Of a DNA stretch of 64,000 bases, positions 45,201-56,800 are shown in pieces. Within the stretch, counting starts at the first letter, position 1, and each line of letters starts with the position of its first letter. Both the position numbers and the translations under genes were made by a program. Below the pieces are notes generated by a model. It was not told the DNA's origin, did not search any database, and saw only the letters and a program-made list of their open reading frames with translations. The DNA comes from Kalaharituber pfeilii (Eukaryota > Ascomycota > Pezizomycetes > Pezizales > Pezizaceae): contig WHUZ01000089.1 of NCBI GenBank assembly GCA_015179045.1, positions 62,001 to 126,000 of the forward strand, given 5' to 3'.

Positions 45201-47264
45201 GAGTAGCATCAAATTGATTGTGGAATTGGGGTATTTTGCTGATACATATTTTGTGGAATTAGTCTGGGTTGCTGTCGTCTTTGTACTGATTTTCGAGAAC
45301 GCTGTCGGGGCAACTGTATGGATTTTCTTCTTACGAGCTGTCGGCACCATAGCGGGAAGTACCCTTGGATACGGAGCATACGAAAGCGGGCATGGAAATC
45401 CTATTCTCATGGGCATTATCATCATCTTGGGGACTATACCAGCATTCTACTTCCAGCTTGGAACCCGCTACATGAAAGCCGCAATGGTCTTTACAGTCAG
45501 TATGTGCGTCGTCAGTATCAGTACGCTAATGCAGACCGTCCCGGGCACATCCTTTGAGAACTTTTATAAGCGAGCATCTGCGAGCTTAATAGGCGGCGGT
45601 GTAGCGTTGCTTGTGCAGGTGATACTCATTCCCGTCAAAGCCCGCTCTAAGCTCAAAGACCACATCGCGACCGCTATCGCCCAAATCAACAACATGGAAT
45701 CCTGCGTTGCGCTTGGCGTTGACGAGAAGCAGACGCACATGCTCAAGCATCCTCGATTCCTTCGCCGGTTCGAGCGCGCCGCGAAAAAAGCAGGGTCGGC
45801 GCTGGGCGCCGCGGAAGGATATTTGGAATATACGAAGCATGAGCCGAGGATAAAGGGATGTTTCGAACCACATAGGGAAGTGTATAGAGACATTCTGTTT
45901 GTGCTCAGGCAGATTGTCGATAGAATGGAGAATTTGCTGAGGCTGAGGATTGCATATGGCAGTGCAGTGTTGGAGGAGTTCAATGCGAGGATGCATTCGT
46001 ATAGGAGGAATGTGGTGAGTACTTACAATCTGCTCCTCTCTGAACTCATGCCCCTGGAGAGCTTATCTGACATTAGATATGTGTGAATTATAGGCGGCGG
46101 CAATTACACTTACTCTATACGCGGTCTCACAATCACTTACCCTCAAACTCCCCCTTCCACAATTCCTGCCCTCGGCCCGCCTCGCGCATCTCCGCATGGT
46201 CGTCCGTGTACGCCAGATTTTGCACGAGGAGTCGATCGCCGCCGTACATAGTAGCTATCCACCCACGCCTCGGACTGGAGGTGGCGGAGCAATAAGTATC
46301 GATGAGAATGATAAGGACATGGATGAAGTTGACAAAGCCGTTGAAAAGCTCGCGCAGCAAACGAATATGAACTCGGGATACAGGTCAGCGGAGACGGGTA
46401 ATTCGAGTGGTTACCCTGGGAGGATGGACAGTCAGAGTAGTAGTGGGAGCCGGGGAAGTGGAAATGATAGTGGGAATGATAGCGGTGGTGGTAATGACAG
46501 TGGTAGTAGGAGTAAAAGTGGGCATCGTAGTGGAACCGCAACCCAACCCCACCATAACTTCACCAGCCGCATTCAGATTGAGCCTGGAAACCATCCACAG
46601 TATCAGCCGCACAACCACGGACTTCTAAATCATCATGTGTCATCTACACCTTCGAATGTAGCGTCTAGCGCACAGTCGATGCAGCCAACACCCGCAGCAA
46701 TAGCTAGAAGAAAAGCATTGCGGTTAAAGATACTGTCATGGAATGCGTCATCCGCCGCGCTGGAGGAGTGCGTTGAGTATGTTGAGGAATTGGTGGATTT
46801 AGTAAAGGTTCTTGTCGGCGTGAACGAGTTTCGGAGCGGGCTGTTACATAGGCCAACGTTTAGGGAGTATTTGAGGGATGTGTGTGCGATACCTGAAGCG
46901 GCTGGGGATGCAGGTGGACAGGAGCAGATAGTTGACGCGCAAGGGACACGGGATAGGGATGGAAATGTGGCTGGGACTGCTAGCGTTATCGCTACGGAAA
47001 ACGGAGACGGGGACGGCAAGATGGTCAGGAAGGTGGACGGTGCGGTTGGAGTCGGTTGGGACTGGGTCACTGGTGGAAAGGGAGCCGGATGAGAGAGCTA
47101 GCGTGGTGGGCAGTCCTAATAGGGAGAAAGGGAAGATTGGTGGTGCATCTGGGGATGGTGAGGATGAGGAAGGGGAAAAGGAGGCTCCAGCCACGCTGCC
47201 GTATCCGTTGATGAGGATTCAGTCGAGGAGGGAGGCGGAGAGGATCAAGAGGAAGAAGGATTGA
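42203..47264 (+). CDS. Aromatic acid exporter/Bre4-like membrane transporter (ArAE_2)
   Basis: This resembles fungal proteins with an ArAE_2_N/DUF2421 architecture, putative 12-TM exporters related to yeast Bre4 and the FUSC family. Start [20 protein letters not shown]. Supported exons: 42203-42290, 42514-42564, 42649-42678, 42792-about 42885, 42981-43016, 43078-43120, 43179-43356, 43417-43543, 43592-44183, 44239-44320, 44385-44635, 44696-45198, 45263-46014 and 46094 onward. Landmarks are [21 protein letters not shown] joined to [27 protein letters not shown], a soluble helical region, a second membrane block ([20 protein letters not shown]) and a Gly/Ser-rich loop. Two places are unresolved. 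Exon 4 to 42981 does not join in phase. Near the C-terminus one frame stops at 47092, while the family-like end ([20 protein letters not shown]) lies in another frame stopping at 47264. The function is inferred from the family. Confidence 0.85.
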
Positions 47265-47511
47265 GGGGAAAGACAGGGTGGGACGGAGGGGCGCGGGGGG
47301 GTTCGGGGGGTTAAGTAATTTACAAGATTGGTTTTTGGTTGTTTCACGGGAAAGCTTTTGGTTTGGTTTTTTGGGGTTTCCTTCTTCATTGGTTTCTATT
47401 TGGGATATTGATTTCCTTACTGTTTAGCCCCCCCTTTGTTTCTTGCGAGATAAAACATAAAGATCCGTGAAAGTTTTTTTCAAAATATTAAATTTTCTTT
47501 TATACAATAGA

Positions 47512-47542
<31 letters not shown>

Positions 47543-48840
47543 TTGGGAGGCCAAAAAAAAAAAAAAAAAGAGGTCAGGCGGGAGGAGAGGTTGGGGGGTG
47601 GGGCCGCAGGTGCAGGATTTCTTTACTTTTTCTTTTTATTACTACTCTCATATATAGAAAGGAGAAATGGGGAAATATTTTAAAATTCAACATCAATTGA
47701 CCCATGCCACTGATATATTTTTATTTCGTTCCTGACAAGAAAGAAGATGAAGGGTAAGTAAAAAGCTCCGTGTGCAGAGATAACGTATATATTTATTGGT
47801 AAATGAAATGGAATGGTATACGGTGATATTCAGTGCCGTTATTAAATAATGGGTAGCTGAGGTTGATGTTTTGACAGCTACTTGATGTTTATTCAGGGTA
47901 AAATGAGTCAAACTGCATGGAACTTAGCAGCTATGACATGGTACTGAGGGGGGGTCTTCGGGATGTCGGGCGGAATATTTCAGATAAATACGAGACCATC
48001 AATAGAATTCCGAAGCTGATCCTGATAGGACCAAAATTGTGTCAGAGTGGCCGGATAAGGGCAACGTTGCGTAACGACCTCCGGAAGAGAGCTGCGGTAG
48101 CTGGGCCAAGAGTTCGAGAATTGGGCAAGGAGTGCGGAGGAATATACAATCTAGAGTTTCAATGCTCTCAAGATACGAAAATAGAATTCTCTTCTCGAAT
48201 TCACATTAGGTTATGAGCCATCATCAACCGCAGTCAATATAAATACAACTCCAGGTATATCTCCTACTAGCCTGCCCCAAATTCACCGAAACAGCCCTGC
48301 GACCGAAGAACTTGACTAGGAACTCGACGCTATCTTGGCAGAAAAAAGCCCAGCGAGGAAATGTACCAGCGGATTGCGCAAGCGCCAGAAGACCAGCCAA
48401 GTGGCGGTAACGAAACAACCGAACCAAGCATCAAAAAGAAGAGTCAAAACCGCTGACCCTGAAGAAACCGTCAGATTCGACGGACGTGTTCGACTTCCTG
48501 ATCGAAGACCCACTATATCTAAATCTACGGGGTCAACCCACCTGCCATACTAAGGCCCATATTCGGAAACGGAGTGCAAGACGATCTGCTCTGGACTGAC
48601 GTCCTAAGAGCTCGTGGCCTGACGATACCGCAAGCAATAGACGTTTTCGGACCCTCAGTAAGCCTTCTATAGACAACTCACAGTGGCGGCAAGCTCGACG
48701 CTTTTCCAAGGGCGAGAGCGATGCATATTGAATAGACCTGGATTGAGTTAATGTTTGCTACACTTGTTTATTTCCTACTCTAGTAATTTCTATACAAATT
48801 TTGCTATCCCCCATTTTACAGCTGCCAAGCATTTTATTCT
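47265..48840. other. Intergenic with facing T and A runs
   Basis: A T run (about 47512-47537) and an A run (about 47553-47569) face each other across ACAATTGGGAGGCC and could form a hairpin. Frames at 47917-48216 and 48316-48553 have no recognisable features. No gene is supported. Confidence 0.4.
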
Positions 48841-48914
48841 ATACCGGAACCTTGCTATACTGGATGGAAAGTGCCGGAGTTTTACTCGTCCGGTATAGCA
48901 AGGTTAGACTGTAT
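48841..48914. mobile_element. Short pogo-like MITE
   Basis: ACCGGAACCTTGCTATACTG faces CGTCCGGTATAGCAAGGTTA within ~70 bp, a compact version of the CTTGCTATA inverted ends seen at 15660-16441. Confidence 0.7.
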
Positions 48915-49867
48915 ATTATTATTCGCATGCGAAAAAATACCAAGTAGTACATTGCCTTGGTACAAAAAAATAAAGCAGCATGTCGCTTCGCTAATCTATT
49001 TTGGGTAATTACTACCATATTTGTCGAAATATTGCCTTTTACGTCTTCAATCAGATACAACATGAGAGCTCAAACGAGACCCTTGGTACTTTGCACTCTT
49101 CGGGGCATATGATATAGAAGTTCATTTTATTTCTGAGCTTCCTCTAGCAGACCCTCTAATAGCGTAGCTCCTTTCCTCTTCAGATATATAACATGAGAGC
49201 TGAAATGAGTCCCCTAGTCATGATAGGATGGCATTACAAGCACCACTTTGCCCTTTACTTCTTCAGGCATATAACACAAAAGTTCATTTTTATCTCTGAG
49301 CGTCCTCTGGCATATCCTCTATTAACGTAGCTATTTTGTGAATTTTCCTTTCTTCTTCAGGTATACAACGTGAGGGCAAGTTATCAGTGAATAAAACTCC
49401 ATCCGTGTGGGCAACATCACCCGTCCCATTTGCCGATGGAATCACTTTGTTAATAGGTAGTCCTTTTGCTTCGTTTTGTGCTATTTGTATGTAATTATCG
49501 TTTTGCGGATTAGTTGAAACCCCCCCCTGGAAGACTACCACATGTAGGATACTGTAGTGACTCCAGCTTTCTAGGATTAATATCATGAGTTTAGCATCGC
49601 ATCCCACTATGCGAGCTGAATGGGTAACTACCAGTTTATCAACTGCAGGAAATTCACTATAAGGTTCCGTTCCCTTATTGCTCTCAACTCCCGTGTTCTC
49701 CGATACTAGTTATCAATAGGAAGTATTATTTACTTCCGCTCCAGCCCGAGCCAGAGACTTAAATTACAGTTACCACAAAAGCCTTCACTAAGCCTTCTTC
49801 ATGAATATAATCCTGCCTCCTCGCTTCATGACCCGCATATCAATCAGATTTGTTATTATCCCTCGTC
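48915..49867. other. Spacer with degenerate internal repeats
   Basis: Several imperfect copies of a segment containing CTTCAG(A/G)TATA(T/C)AACATGAGAGCT lie between about 49040 and 49380, so this is an old local duplication. No gene. Confidence 0.45.
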
Positions 49868-51207
49868 ATTCCGCAAGCCCCCCGGAAGGGTGCGGGGATG
49901 TGTGGACGGCAGACTTCCGGGGGGAAGGTGAGGAAGAAGAAAGGGGACGAAATTGGAGGGATTGGGACGTGAGCTCGGCGATGCAGAAAGGAGATGGCTT
50001 CGAATCGGTCGCTGGCAGAATGCAGAGCAAAGTCAGCTTTGTGATGCCGGAGGGCGTGGACCAAGTGTCATGGGGAGGGCGATGTGCGGAGGTAGAAGTA
50101 GAAGAAGCCCAGGGGGAAGGACGAAAAGGAGGAGGGAGAGAAGAGTGGGAATCATCAATCTACTGGGCAACTGAAGGGGCGGGGACGGTGTATACAGATG
50201 GGAGCATGAATGAAAAAGGGAGGGTCGGCGGAGGGTTTTGGAAATGGGACGGCGGGGGAGGGGAAGAGATGGGGACAGGAGCAACAGTGTGGGATGGAGA
50301 AATCCGGGGAATGAGAAAGGGTCTAGAGAAAGCGGTACCGGCACCGGCAGCTGTGGTGGTACTGACAGATTCACAAACCGCGATCGCGGCGGTGAAGAAG
50401 GCAGGAAACCGGGGCAAGGCAAGGACCGGGGATCTGAAGAGAGTGGTAAACCTCATCGCGGAGAGAAAAAGAAGGGGGGGACGTGAGGATGATGTGGGTG
50501 AAAGCCCATATCGGCATCGCAGGGAACGAAGCAGCAGATGCGGAGGCGAAGAAGGCGGCGGACAGGATTAGTAGATCGGTGATCACGGAAGAGGGGCTCC
50601 GACAGAAATGGAAGAAACTGCGAGCAACGGAGAGGAGCGCGCCAGGGTTCGGAGGGTGGAGCGGTGTTGGGGTGGGGCAGGGGGGCAGCCACCTCTTTCA
50701 CCAGGTTGCGAACGGGGAAGGGGATGGGGAAGGAGTGGGACGTGAAAATTGGAAAAAGCGGCGGAAGGGAGCGTATGCGTTTGTGGGGAGAGACAAACAG
50801 CGAACCACCTGGCTTTCAGGTGCGATGGGGTAGCATATCCGGAAGGGTGGGGAGAGTAGGCAGATTTCGAGAAGAGGAAGTGGGTGGAGCAACAGGAGAA
50901 CGGGGAAGAAGTGAACATCCTGGAGCAACTTTTCCACTCGCTGAGGACGTAAAAGTTTTCGAGGCACTTGGGTGAAGGGGCGGGGAGGGGGTGATTTTCG
51001 TTTGTATGAAGGCGGCGGCGGATGAAATGTGTAGCTATTGTTATTTGCCGCGGGGAGGTGCGGCGGGGAGGGGCGCGAGTCTCGTTTGTAGAGTAGTCGG
51101 CGGAGGAGTAGGTAGACATGCTTGCCTCCGAGCATTGAGGGTGTAGACCTAAGGGCCCTGCCATGGCGAACAGCGGGTTATGTGATATTAAGAAAGAAAA
51201 AATAAAA

Positions 51208-51238
<31 letters not shown>

Positions 51239-51250
51239 TCCGCAAGCCCC
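49868..51250 (+). mobile_element. 5'-truncated LINE insertion with target-site duplication
   Basis: The 14-bp sequence ATTCCGCAAGCCCC occurs at 49868-49881 and again at 51237-51250, flanking a 1355-bp insert that ends in an (AAAT)n-type tail (51190-51236). G-rich plus strand and GC content differ from the flanking DNA. Only the 3' part of the element, with the RNase H domain, is present; reverse transcriptase and endonuclease are missing. This is the hallmark of target-primed reverse transcription with 5' truncation. Confidence 0.93.
49882..50830 (+). pseudogene. RNase H domain remnant of a LINE polyprotein
   Basis: Catalytic landmarks are in order: YTDGS (first Asp) near 50190, WDGEIRGM (Glu), LTDSQTAIAAV (Asp), then in another frame WVKAHIGIAGNEAADAEAKKAAD (HxGIxGNExAD). 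The two halves are joined in frame if the G7 run at 50474-50480 had one more G. Whether this break is genuine decay or the same base-loss artefact seen in the host genes cannot be told here. The upstream ~100 residues are Glu/Gly-rich linker. The copy has no start codon of its own. Confidence 0.85.
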
Positions 51251-52647
51251 ATGCCTCTTGACTCTCTAACCTGCTATTATTGACGTCTGTACCTCATTCT
51301 ATCTCCGGAAGGAATTACCTTCATGAAACCGACCCCTTATGTTGCTGACACCCTACCAGTGAGGAATAAGTTCGGAAAAAATAAAGGGTATTGGTAAACA
51401 GAAAGAGGTAATAATATATGGAAAATCATATAAGAGTATAGACTGCTCATTGCAAAAAAAAGTTATTTGCGGAGCAAGAAGTAGTGATGCAAATAATTAG
51501 CTAATGAAGCTCACTAGAAATGCAGGCGGTTCACTCTCTGCTTTGCCGTCTTTGTAACTGAATCACTAAACCTCCTCCAACAAAGGATCAAGTCGCAATT
51601 AATGTGTCATGCCGAATATGGTAGTAGTGAGGGAGGAAATATCGAGATAAGTCAACAGAATTGGGGTGAGGTCATCGAAGAGAACATTATACGGAATGGT
51701 AAGAGTTGCATGTGCTGGCATTACATTGCCTTAGGCATCGGCTTCAATGGTATTCGTAGCAACAGGGATGAGAGGAGGAGATGCCCGAGTAATTCATCTA
51801 TTATTGGAGCGCATCTCCCATGTTTCCATGTGAGTTTATTGGAGGCCATGTGATATGCTATGATAACATATTTCGTCTGGCCATTGCTATTGATTAGCCA
51901 CCACTCAGCGTGCATCGCAGCTGATTCAAAGGCTCAGAAAAACCCGACTTCTACCAATGACATTAGGCCAATCAGCTGAAGAGTTTCTGGAGCGGCCCTT
52001 GATCGCCCCCTTACAGCTGCGCCCCAGAGTAGAATGGTATCTAGTGGGCCCAATTCCGGCAACGGAGAATATGTTGCGGCTTTCGATTTGTGCTACTTTT
52101 TCCGCAATTGCCACAAAAATTGTCCCGGAGGCCCACCTCGTGTTTGAAACTGGGCAAGAGTATGATTACTAGTGAATTTGCATCCCCCTCGTACCAGAAT
52201 CGCACATTTTTCCGGAAGGAGAGCCTGTCCAAAGGCGATGTCGATTGCTCTCAATCCTTCATCAGATACCCCTTCAACAAGCGCTTCATCGACACTTTTA
52301 TATTTTCTCTTTAATAGCTGACTCAGTAAATTTGGAGTCATGAAGGTGATTTGGTTCACTGGTTCCAAGAATGAGGCATCATGTTGGAAGGCATTGGATG
52401 GCACCGTGGCCCTGCTGTGGCACGGGGCAGTTAAGTTCACTCGTGTGTCTTGGTCCCCGAGCCCCACCATTATAAGCATTGTATGTTAAGCTGTCTAGAT
52501 ATAGCAAGCGAACCCACAGAGACAAATCGATCAGTGAACTTCGAATTAGATTAGCTGAAGAATAAGATCGGAGTGGTTTCGAGGGCTGGACGGCAAGTGC
52601 GATGAAGGCAGTCGTAATAATAGTCTAATTGAATGGAATCAAAGACT
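51251..52647. other. Intergenic, no gene supported
   Basis: Scattered short frames on both strands (51602-51853, 52093-52479) show no motifs. Confidence 0.4.
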
Positions 52648-52798
52648 AGTCGAACCTCTTATATTGGATCCTGTCATATCGGATGACCTGTCAACTTTGC
52701 CGGCCCGAACCAATTGGGCCTGTGGGGGATTATTGGATATTTGTCTTATTCGATGAAACCCGCCGGTCCTGGCCTTTTCCAATATAACAGGTTCGACT
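52648..52798. mobile_element. 151-bp MITE
   Basis: AGTCGAACCTCTTATATTGG at the left and, inverted, AGTCGAACCTGTTATATTGG at the right differ by one base in 20. There are internal TATCGGATGA/TTATTCGATGAA blocks and no coding content. Confidence 0.85.
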
Positions 52799-53821
52799 GT
52801 TGCAAATGTGTCGAACAGTAGTAGCTGTCAAGAGGCAGTGAGGCAGTAGGAACATGCTCCCTTGGTGTGGTAGGACGCGAACTCGACGTGCATCAGTGGA
52901 TCTTGGCAATTGTTAACCATCTGGTCCAGAAGTTTCTTCGAGGAAACAAAGTTACTTATTGTGCCCACTCTTTTAGGTAGTATCATAACCTCTACAATAC
53001 CAGATGCACATCACGTTTCCCACCAAAACTGCACAGTGGAAGAACTTATATCTCAACCACCACAATATTGTATGCGCTTTTCAGGGGAGCTAAATAAAGC
53101 AGTCTTCTCGATATCCCCGACCCACCCGCATCTCTGCTGTCCCCAGAGATGTGCAGCACGTCTTGGCATGCATTCTCGCTGTAATGTGATATGGACAGTA
53201 TCGAATTCTAATACTGTATACCTGCAATAAACATATTAAGAACACAGGCACTTAAAGCCCGATGATTTTCACCGAATATAACTAATATCTGGGGTAGCGG
53301 TGGAATCGTTCACAAAATTCATATTCTCATACAAAGTGCTTGTAAGAGAACCATTCCCGAAACCACAGTAATTATTACACACAAATCTGATGCCATGGCA
53401 ACGGATATTGTGAACATCCCTGAGTGCAATCTTTGGGCTCTCAACTCCTGCAATCCAGTTCACTTTTTCCCTTACCATACTGCAAAGCTGATCTATATAC
53501 TAGTCATAAAACGTGTAATATAAAAATGTAAGGCAAGATAAGTAAGGACATGGTATACGTAATGCAGCCTCATTTTCTTTTTTCCCTTTCCTTTGTTAGG
53601 TATCTTACTATCAAACGAATAATGGAATAATCAATCCTCTGACTATCATAGCTTTAAAATACTATAGCTTTAGGACCCCTGGGGCACACTTTCTATATGC
53701 ACGAGAAGCCACAAAAAAAAAAAAAAAAAAAAAAAAGGAAACAAGAAAACACGAAAACCATAAAATCAAAAAGGCATTCATCACAAAACTAATCTCGATG
53801 AACCTACTCCACTTCCTCTCA
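52799..53821. other. Intergenic, 3' side of BIR1
   Basis: An A22-type run at about 53713-53734 and no gene. Frames at 52910-53230 lack features. Confidence 0.4.
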
Positions 53822-56800
53822 CTACGGTCCCCTAATCCCCTCAATCGCCCTCACCGCCCTCCTCCCCTCCTCAATCAACCTCCCAATCAAGCCTTCACAC
53901 TGACTCCTAAAATTTGCCTCTGCCGTCTCCGCGTTCCTCCTCACCCACTCCTGCACCGTCATTCCTTGCTCCTCCGGCGTCAAAAGCTCTTCCCCTGCCC
54001 CTCCCCCTCCACGCCTGCCTCCCCGTCCTCACCCACGTTAGTCTCGGCATCAGAATCAACCTGCATCGCGCTTTCAGCTGTGTACGGCAGTAACGAGTCC
54101 AGATCGACCGGGACCCAGGGGTCCACGGAGACGAGTCCCGGCGGGGAAGGCGGAGTTGGTGACTCGGCGGCGTGGTGCGAGTACTGGTGGAGGCTGGATA
54201 GCGACGCGGAGTGCTGGTGCTGCTGATGGTGTTGGCCAGGGGTGCCGGGCAGGAGGGAGTTAATTTTCTTCTTGACGGGCGAGAGAGGGAGGCGGGTTGT
54301 ATATGGTAGTGATGACTGTTGTGCCGTGACGGGGGCGGCAGGTTGTGGCTGTGGTTGTGGTTGTGCTGGTGCAGCGCGCTGTCTGCTGAGCTGTGGCGGC
54401 TGGATTTCGACTACGTCTTCCTCCGATTCAGATTCTTCCTCCTTCTCCTCCTCCTCCTCCTCTTCCTCCTCGAGCTCCTCTCCCTCGCTGCCACCTTCAT
54501 CGCTTCTTCCATCCCCACCCCCTGCTGCACCTCGGCCCTCCTTACCATCCTCCCTTTCCGCTTCCGACGCATCCTCGCCCATCTCCTCCGGCCTGGTCTG
54601 CGCAAAGTTCCTTCCCACTTTCCTCAAACTACCACCTCCACTTTGGGACTTCTGCGAACCCGCCCCCGCGGCCTTCGTAGGCGCCGGCGAGTCTAGCTTC
54701 GCCGCTGCAGCTAATACCCTCCGTCTCCCCTCCTTACTCGTAATATCGCTTTCCCTCTTCCTCGGACTCGACAACTTGGCGGGCGAGGCGACTTTCTTTG
54801 GACTTGCCACCTTCCTAGGGCTCGCCTTCGGCTCTGGCTCAAATTCCGACTCCGAGGGTACGGATTGCTCGTATTCTTCTTCTTCCTCTTCCTCCTCCTC
54901 CTCCTCCTCCTCCTCCTCCTCCTCCTCAGGCTCAAGATCCAGCACCTGTTGAGTAGACCGACGAACCCTATTCGACCTCCTTCTAGCCGACTCCGGGACA
55001 TCCTCTTCCTTCTTCCTCTGTACCACTTCTTCCTCTGCTTCCTCCTGCGTCATTTTCGACCCCTTCCGCCGCTGCATCTCATGCTCCATCTCCCTCTGCC
55101 TCTCCAACGTCCTTCTCCTCTCCGCCGCCGTTTCCTCCTGTACTAATTGCTGCAATACCTGGTCTTCCACCGGCACCACTTCTTTCTCCGATTGCTCTTC
55201 CTCCTCTACTTGCACTTCCTCTCCCACATACTTATGCACTTCCTCTTCTACATACTTATGCGGTTTATGCCCCTGCACTTCCTCCCTACCCAAACTCGGC
55301 GCTTTGACCTCCACGGATGCAGCCCCGGAGATTCGTGGAAAGCTCTTTGCCAATGCGTCATCGAAATTGCTACCCTTCGACTGGGAGACGGGGGGGCGCT
55401 GACTTCCGCGCTTGCTAGGCTGGGACGCTGTCGAGTCGCGTGGGCTGGAGTGGGATGCCTTGGCGATAGCGGATGAGGAAGCGGATGCGTCGTCCTGCGG
55501 GAGATTGGGGTAGGAGACTGCTGGCTCGTCGGCTGTAGTTGGGTCTCGGGCAGCGGTACGCGAGGTGCGTTTCCGTATGTTCTCTGGTGGCGGTGATGGC
55601 GGGGCAGCCGCCGTTTCGAGGACACTGGTCGCGACGCTCGCGGTGCTTGGTCGCTCTTGAGATTTCTTCGCAGCGGCGGCGCCCTTGCGGTCTTTACGGG
55701 CCTTGGGTTGGGGCTCAGGTTCGGGCCCTGCTTCGGCAAGGGTATCATCTTCCATTGGTCGTGGTTCTAGTTCCGGTTCCGGCTCCGGCTCAACTGGAGT
55801 GGCCTTACCTCTCCGGGCCCTAGCCGACACAACCTCCTTCCCTCCTTTCTTCTTAAGCACAGGTTCGGCCCAAGAAACCTCCTCTGGTTCCGGTTCCACA
55901 ATCACGACACTCTCCTCCTGCTCCTGCTTCCTCTCGTCCTCATCCTCATCCGACGTAGCCCCGCCGTCGAATAACACCATACCACCATCAATTGACTTTC
56001 TAATATTTCTTAGGCGTGCGACTGGTTCTGAGTCGTCTTCTGCTGTGGCAGCGAGGGGTGGCTTATCATTGGACTTTCGCCCAGCTTGTCGCTTCACTGG
56101 TGCTGGGGCAGGGGCGGAGGAGGTCTGAGAAATTGAGGCGATAGAGTCTTTCTTCTTCCTTCCTTTCTTCGCATTACCCTTCTTGACAATCTTTTCTTCG
56201 ACTATAATTAAGTCCTCGTCCATTGGTTCTGGTCTAGATTCCGCAGGTTGTGGTGCAGGAGGCGGAAGATGAGCAATCTGCTCCGCAGCCCTATTCCTCC
56301 CCTTCCCTACATGCTTCTCCTTTATCGGCGTGTCTACCTCCATCCTGTCTTCTTCCTCTCTCTCCCCTCCCGTCCCCGACGGCGGCACCGCCAAATGCTT
56401 CGGAATCGATACCGGCATATCAAACCCTACTTCTTGGCTCGTAAAGTAATTCCTCATACCTGCGGGCGTAAACTTCTTCGCTGACTTCGTCGACCCCAGT
56501 ACGCCACCAATCGGAGGTGGCGGCGGTGCATCTGCCTGAGAAAAGGCCTTTGTTCGCGTCAAACGCCGCTTGGGCGTCTTGACGAAAGGCCTTGTGTACC
56601 GGCTCGTATCCTCGTCAGTAACGTCTCGCTCCAGATCGAGCTCAAGCGCGCGGTCGATTTCCTCGTCGTCGGGTAGATGGTAGTTGCCGAATGCCTTGGC
56701 TGCGGCTCGGCCAACACCGAGGCCGGCCCGCGCTTGCGTTTGGTGGCGCCGGTAGTGCCGGTGGCGTTGGTCGCGACAGAGGCATCGCTGTCGTACGCTG

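Noticed and set aside
48224..48553. Basic frames on both strands around 48.2-48.55 kb
   Set aside because: The two strands overlap with equal length and there is no recognisable domain. Might be decayed transposon DNA but cannot be supported.
50000..50830. A cellular RNase H1 gene
   Set aside because: Flanking target-site duplication, AAAT tail, no start codon and a Gly/Glu-rich lead-in show that it is the 3' part of a LINE.
54242..54952. Plus-strand Ser-rich and Leu-rich frames of 125-236 aa
   Set aside because: Antisense of BIR1 low-complexity Glu/Lys codons.
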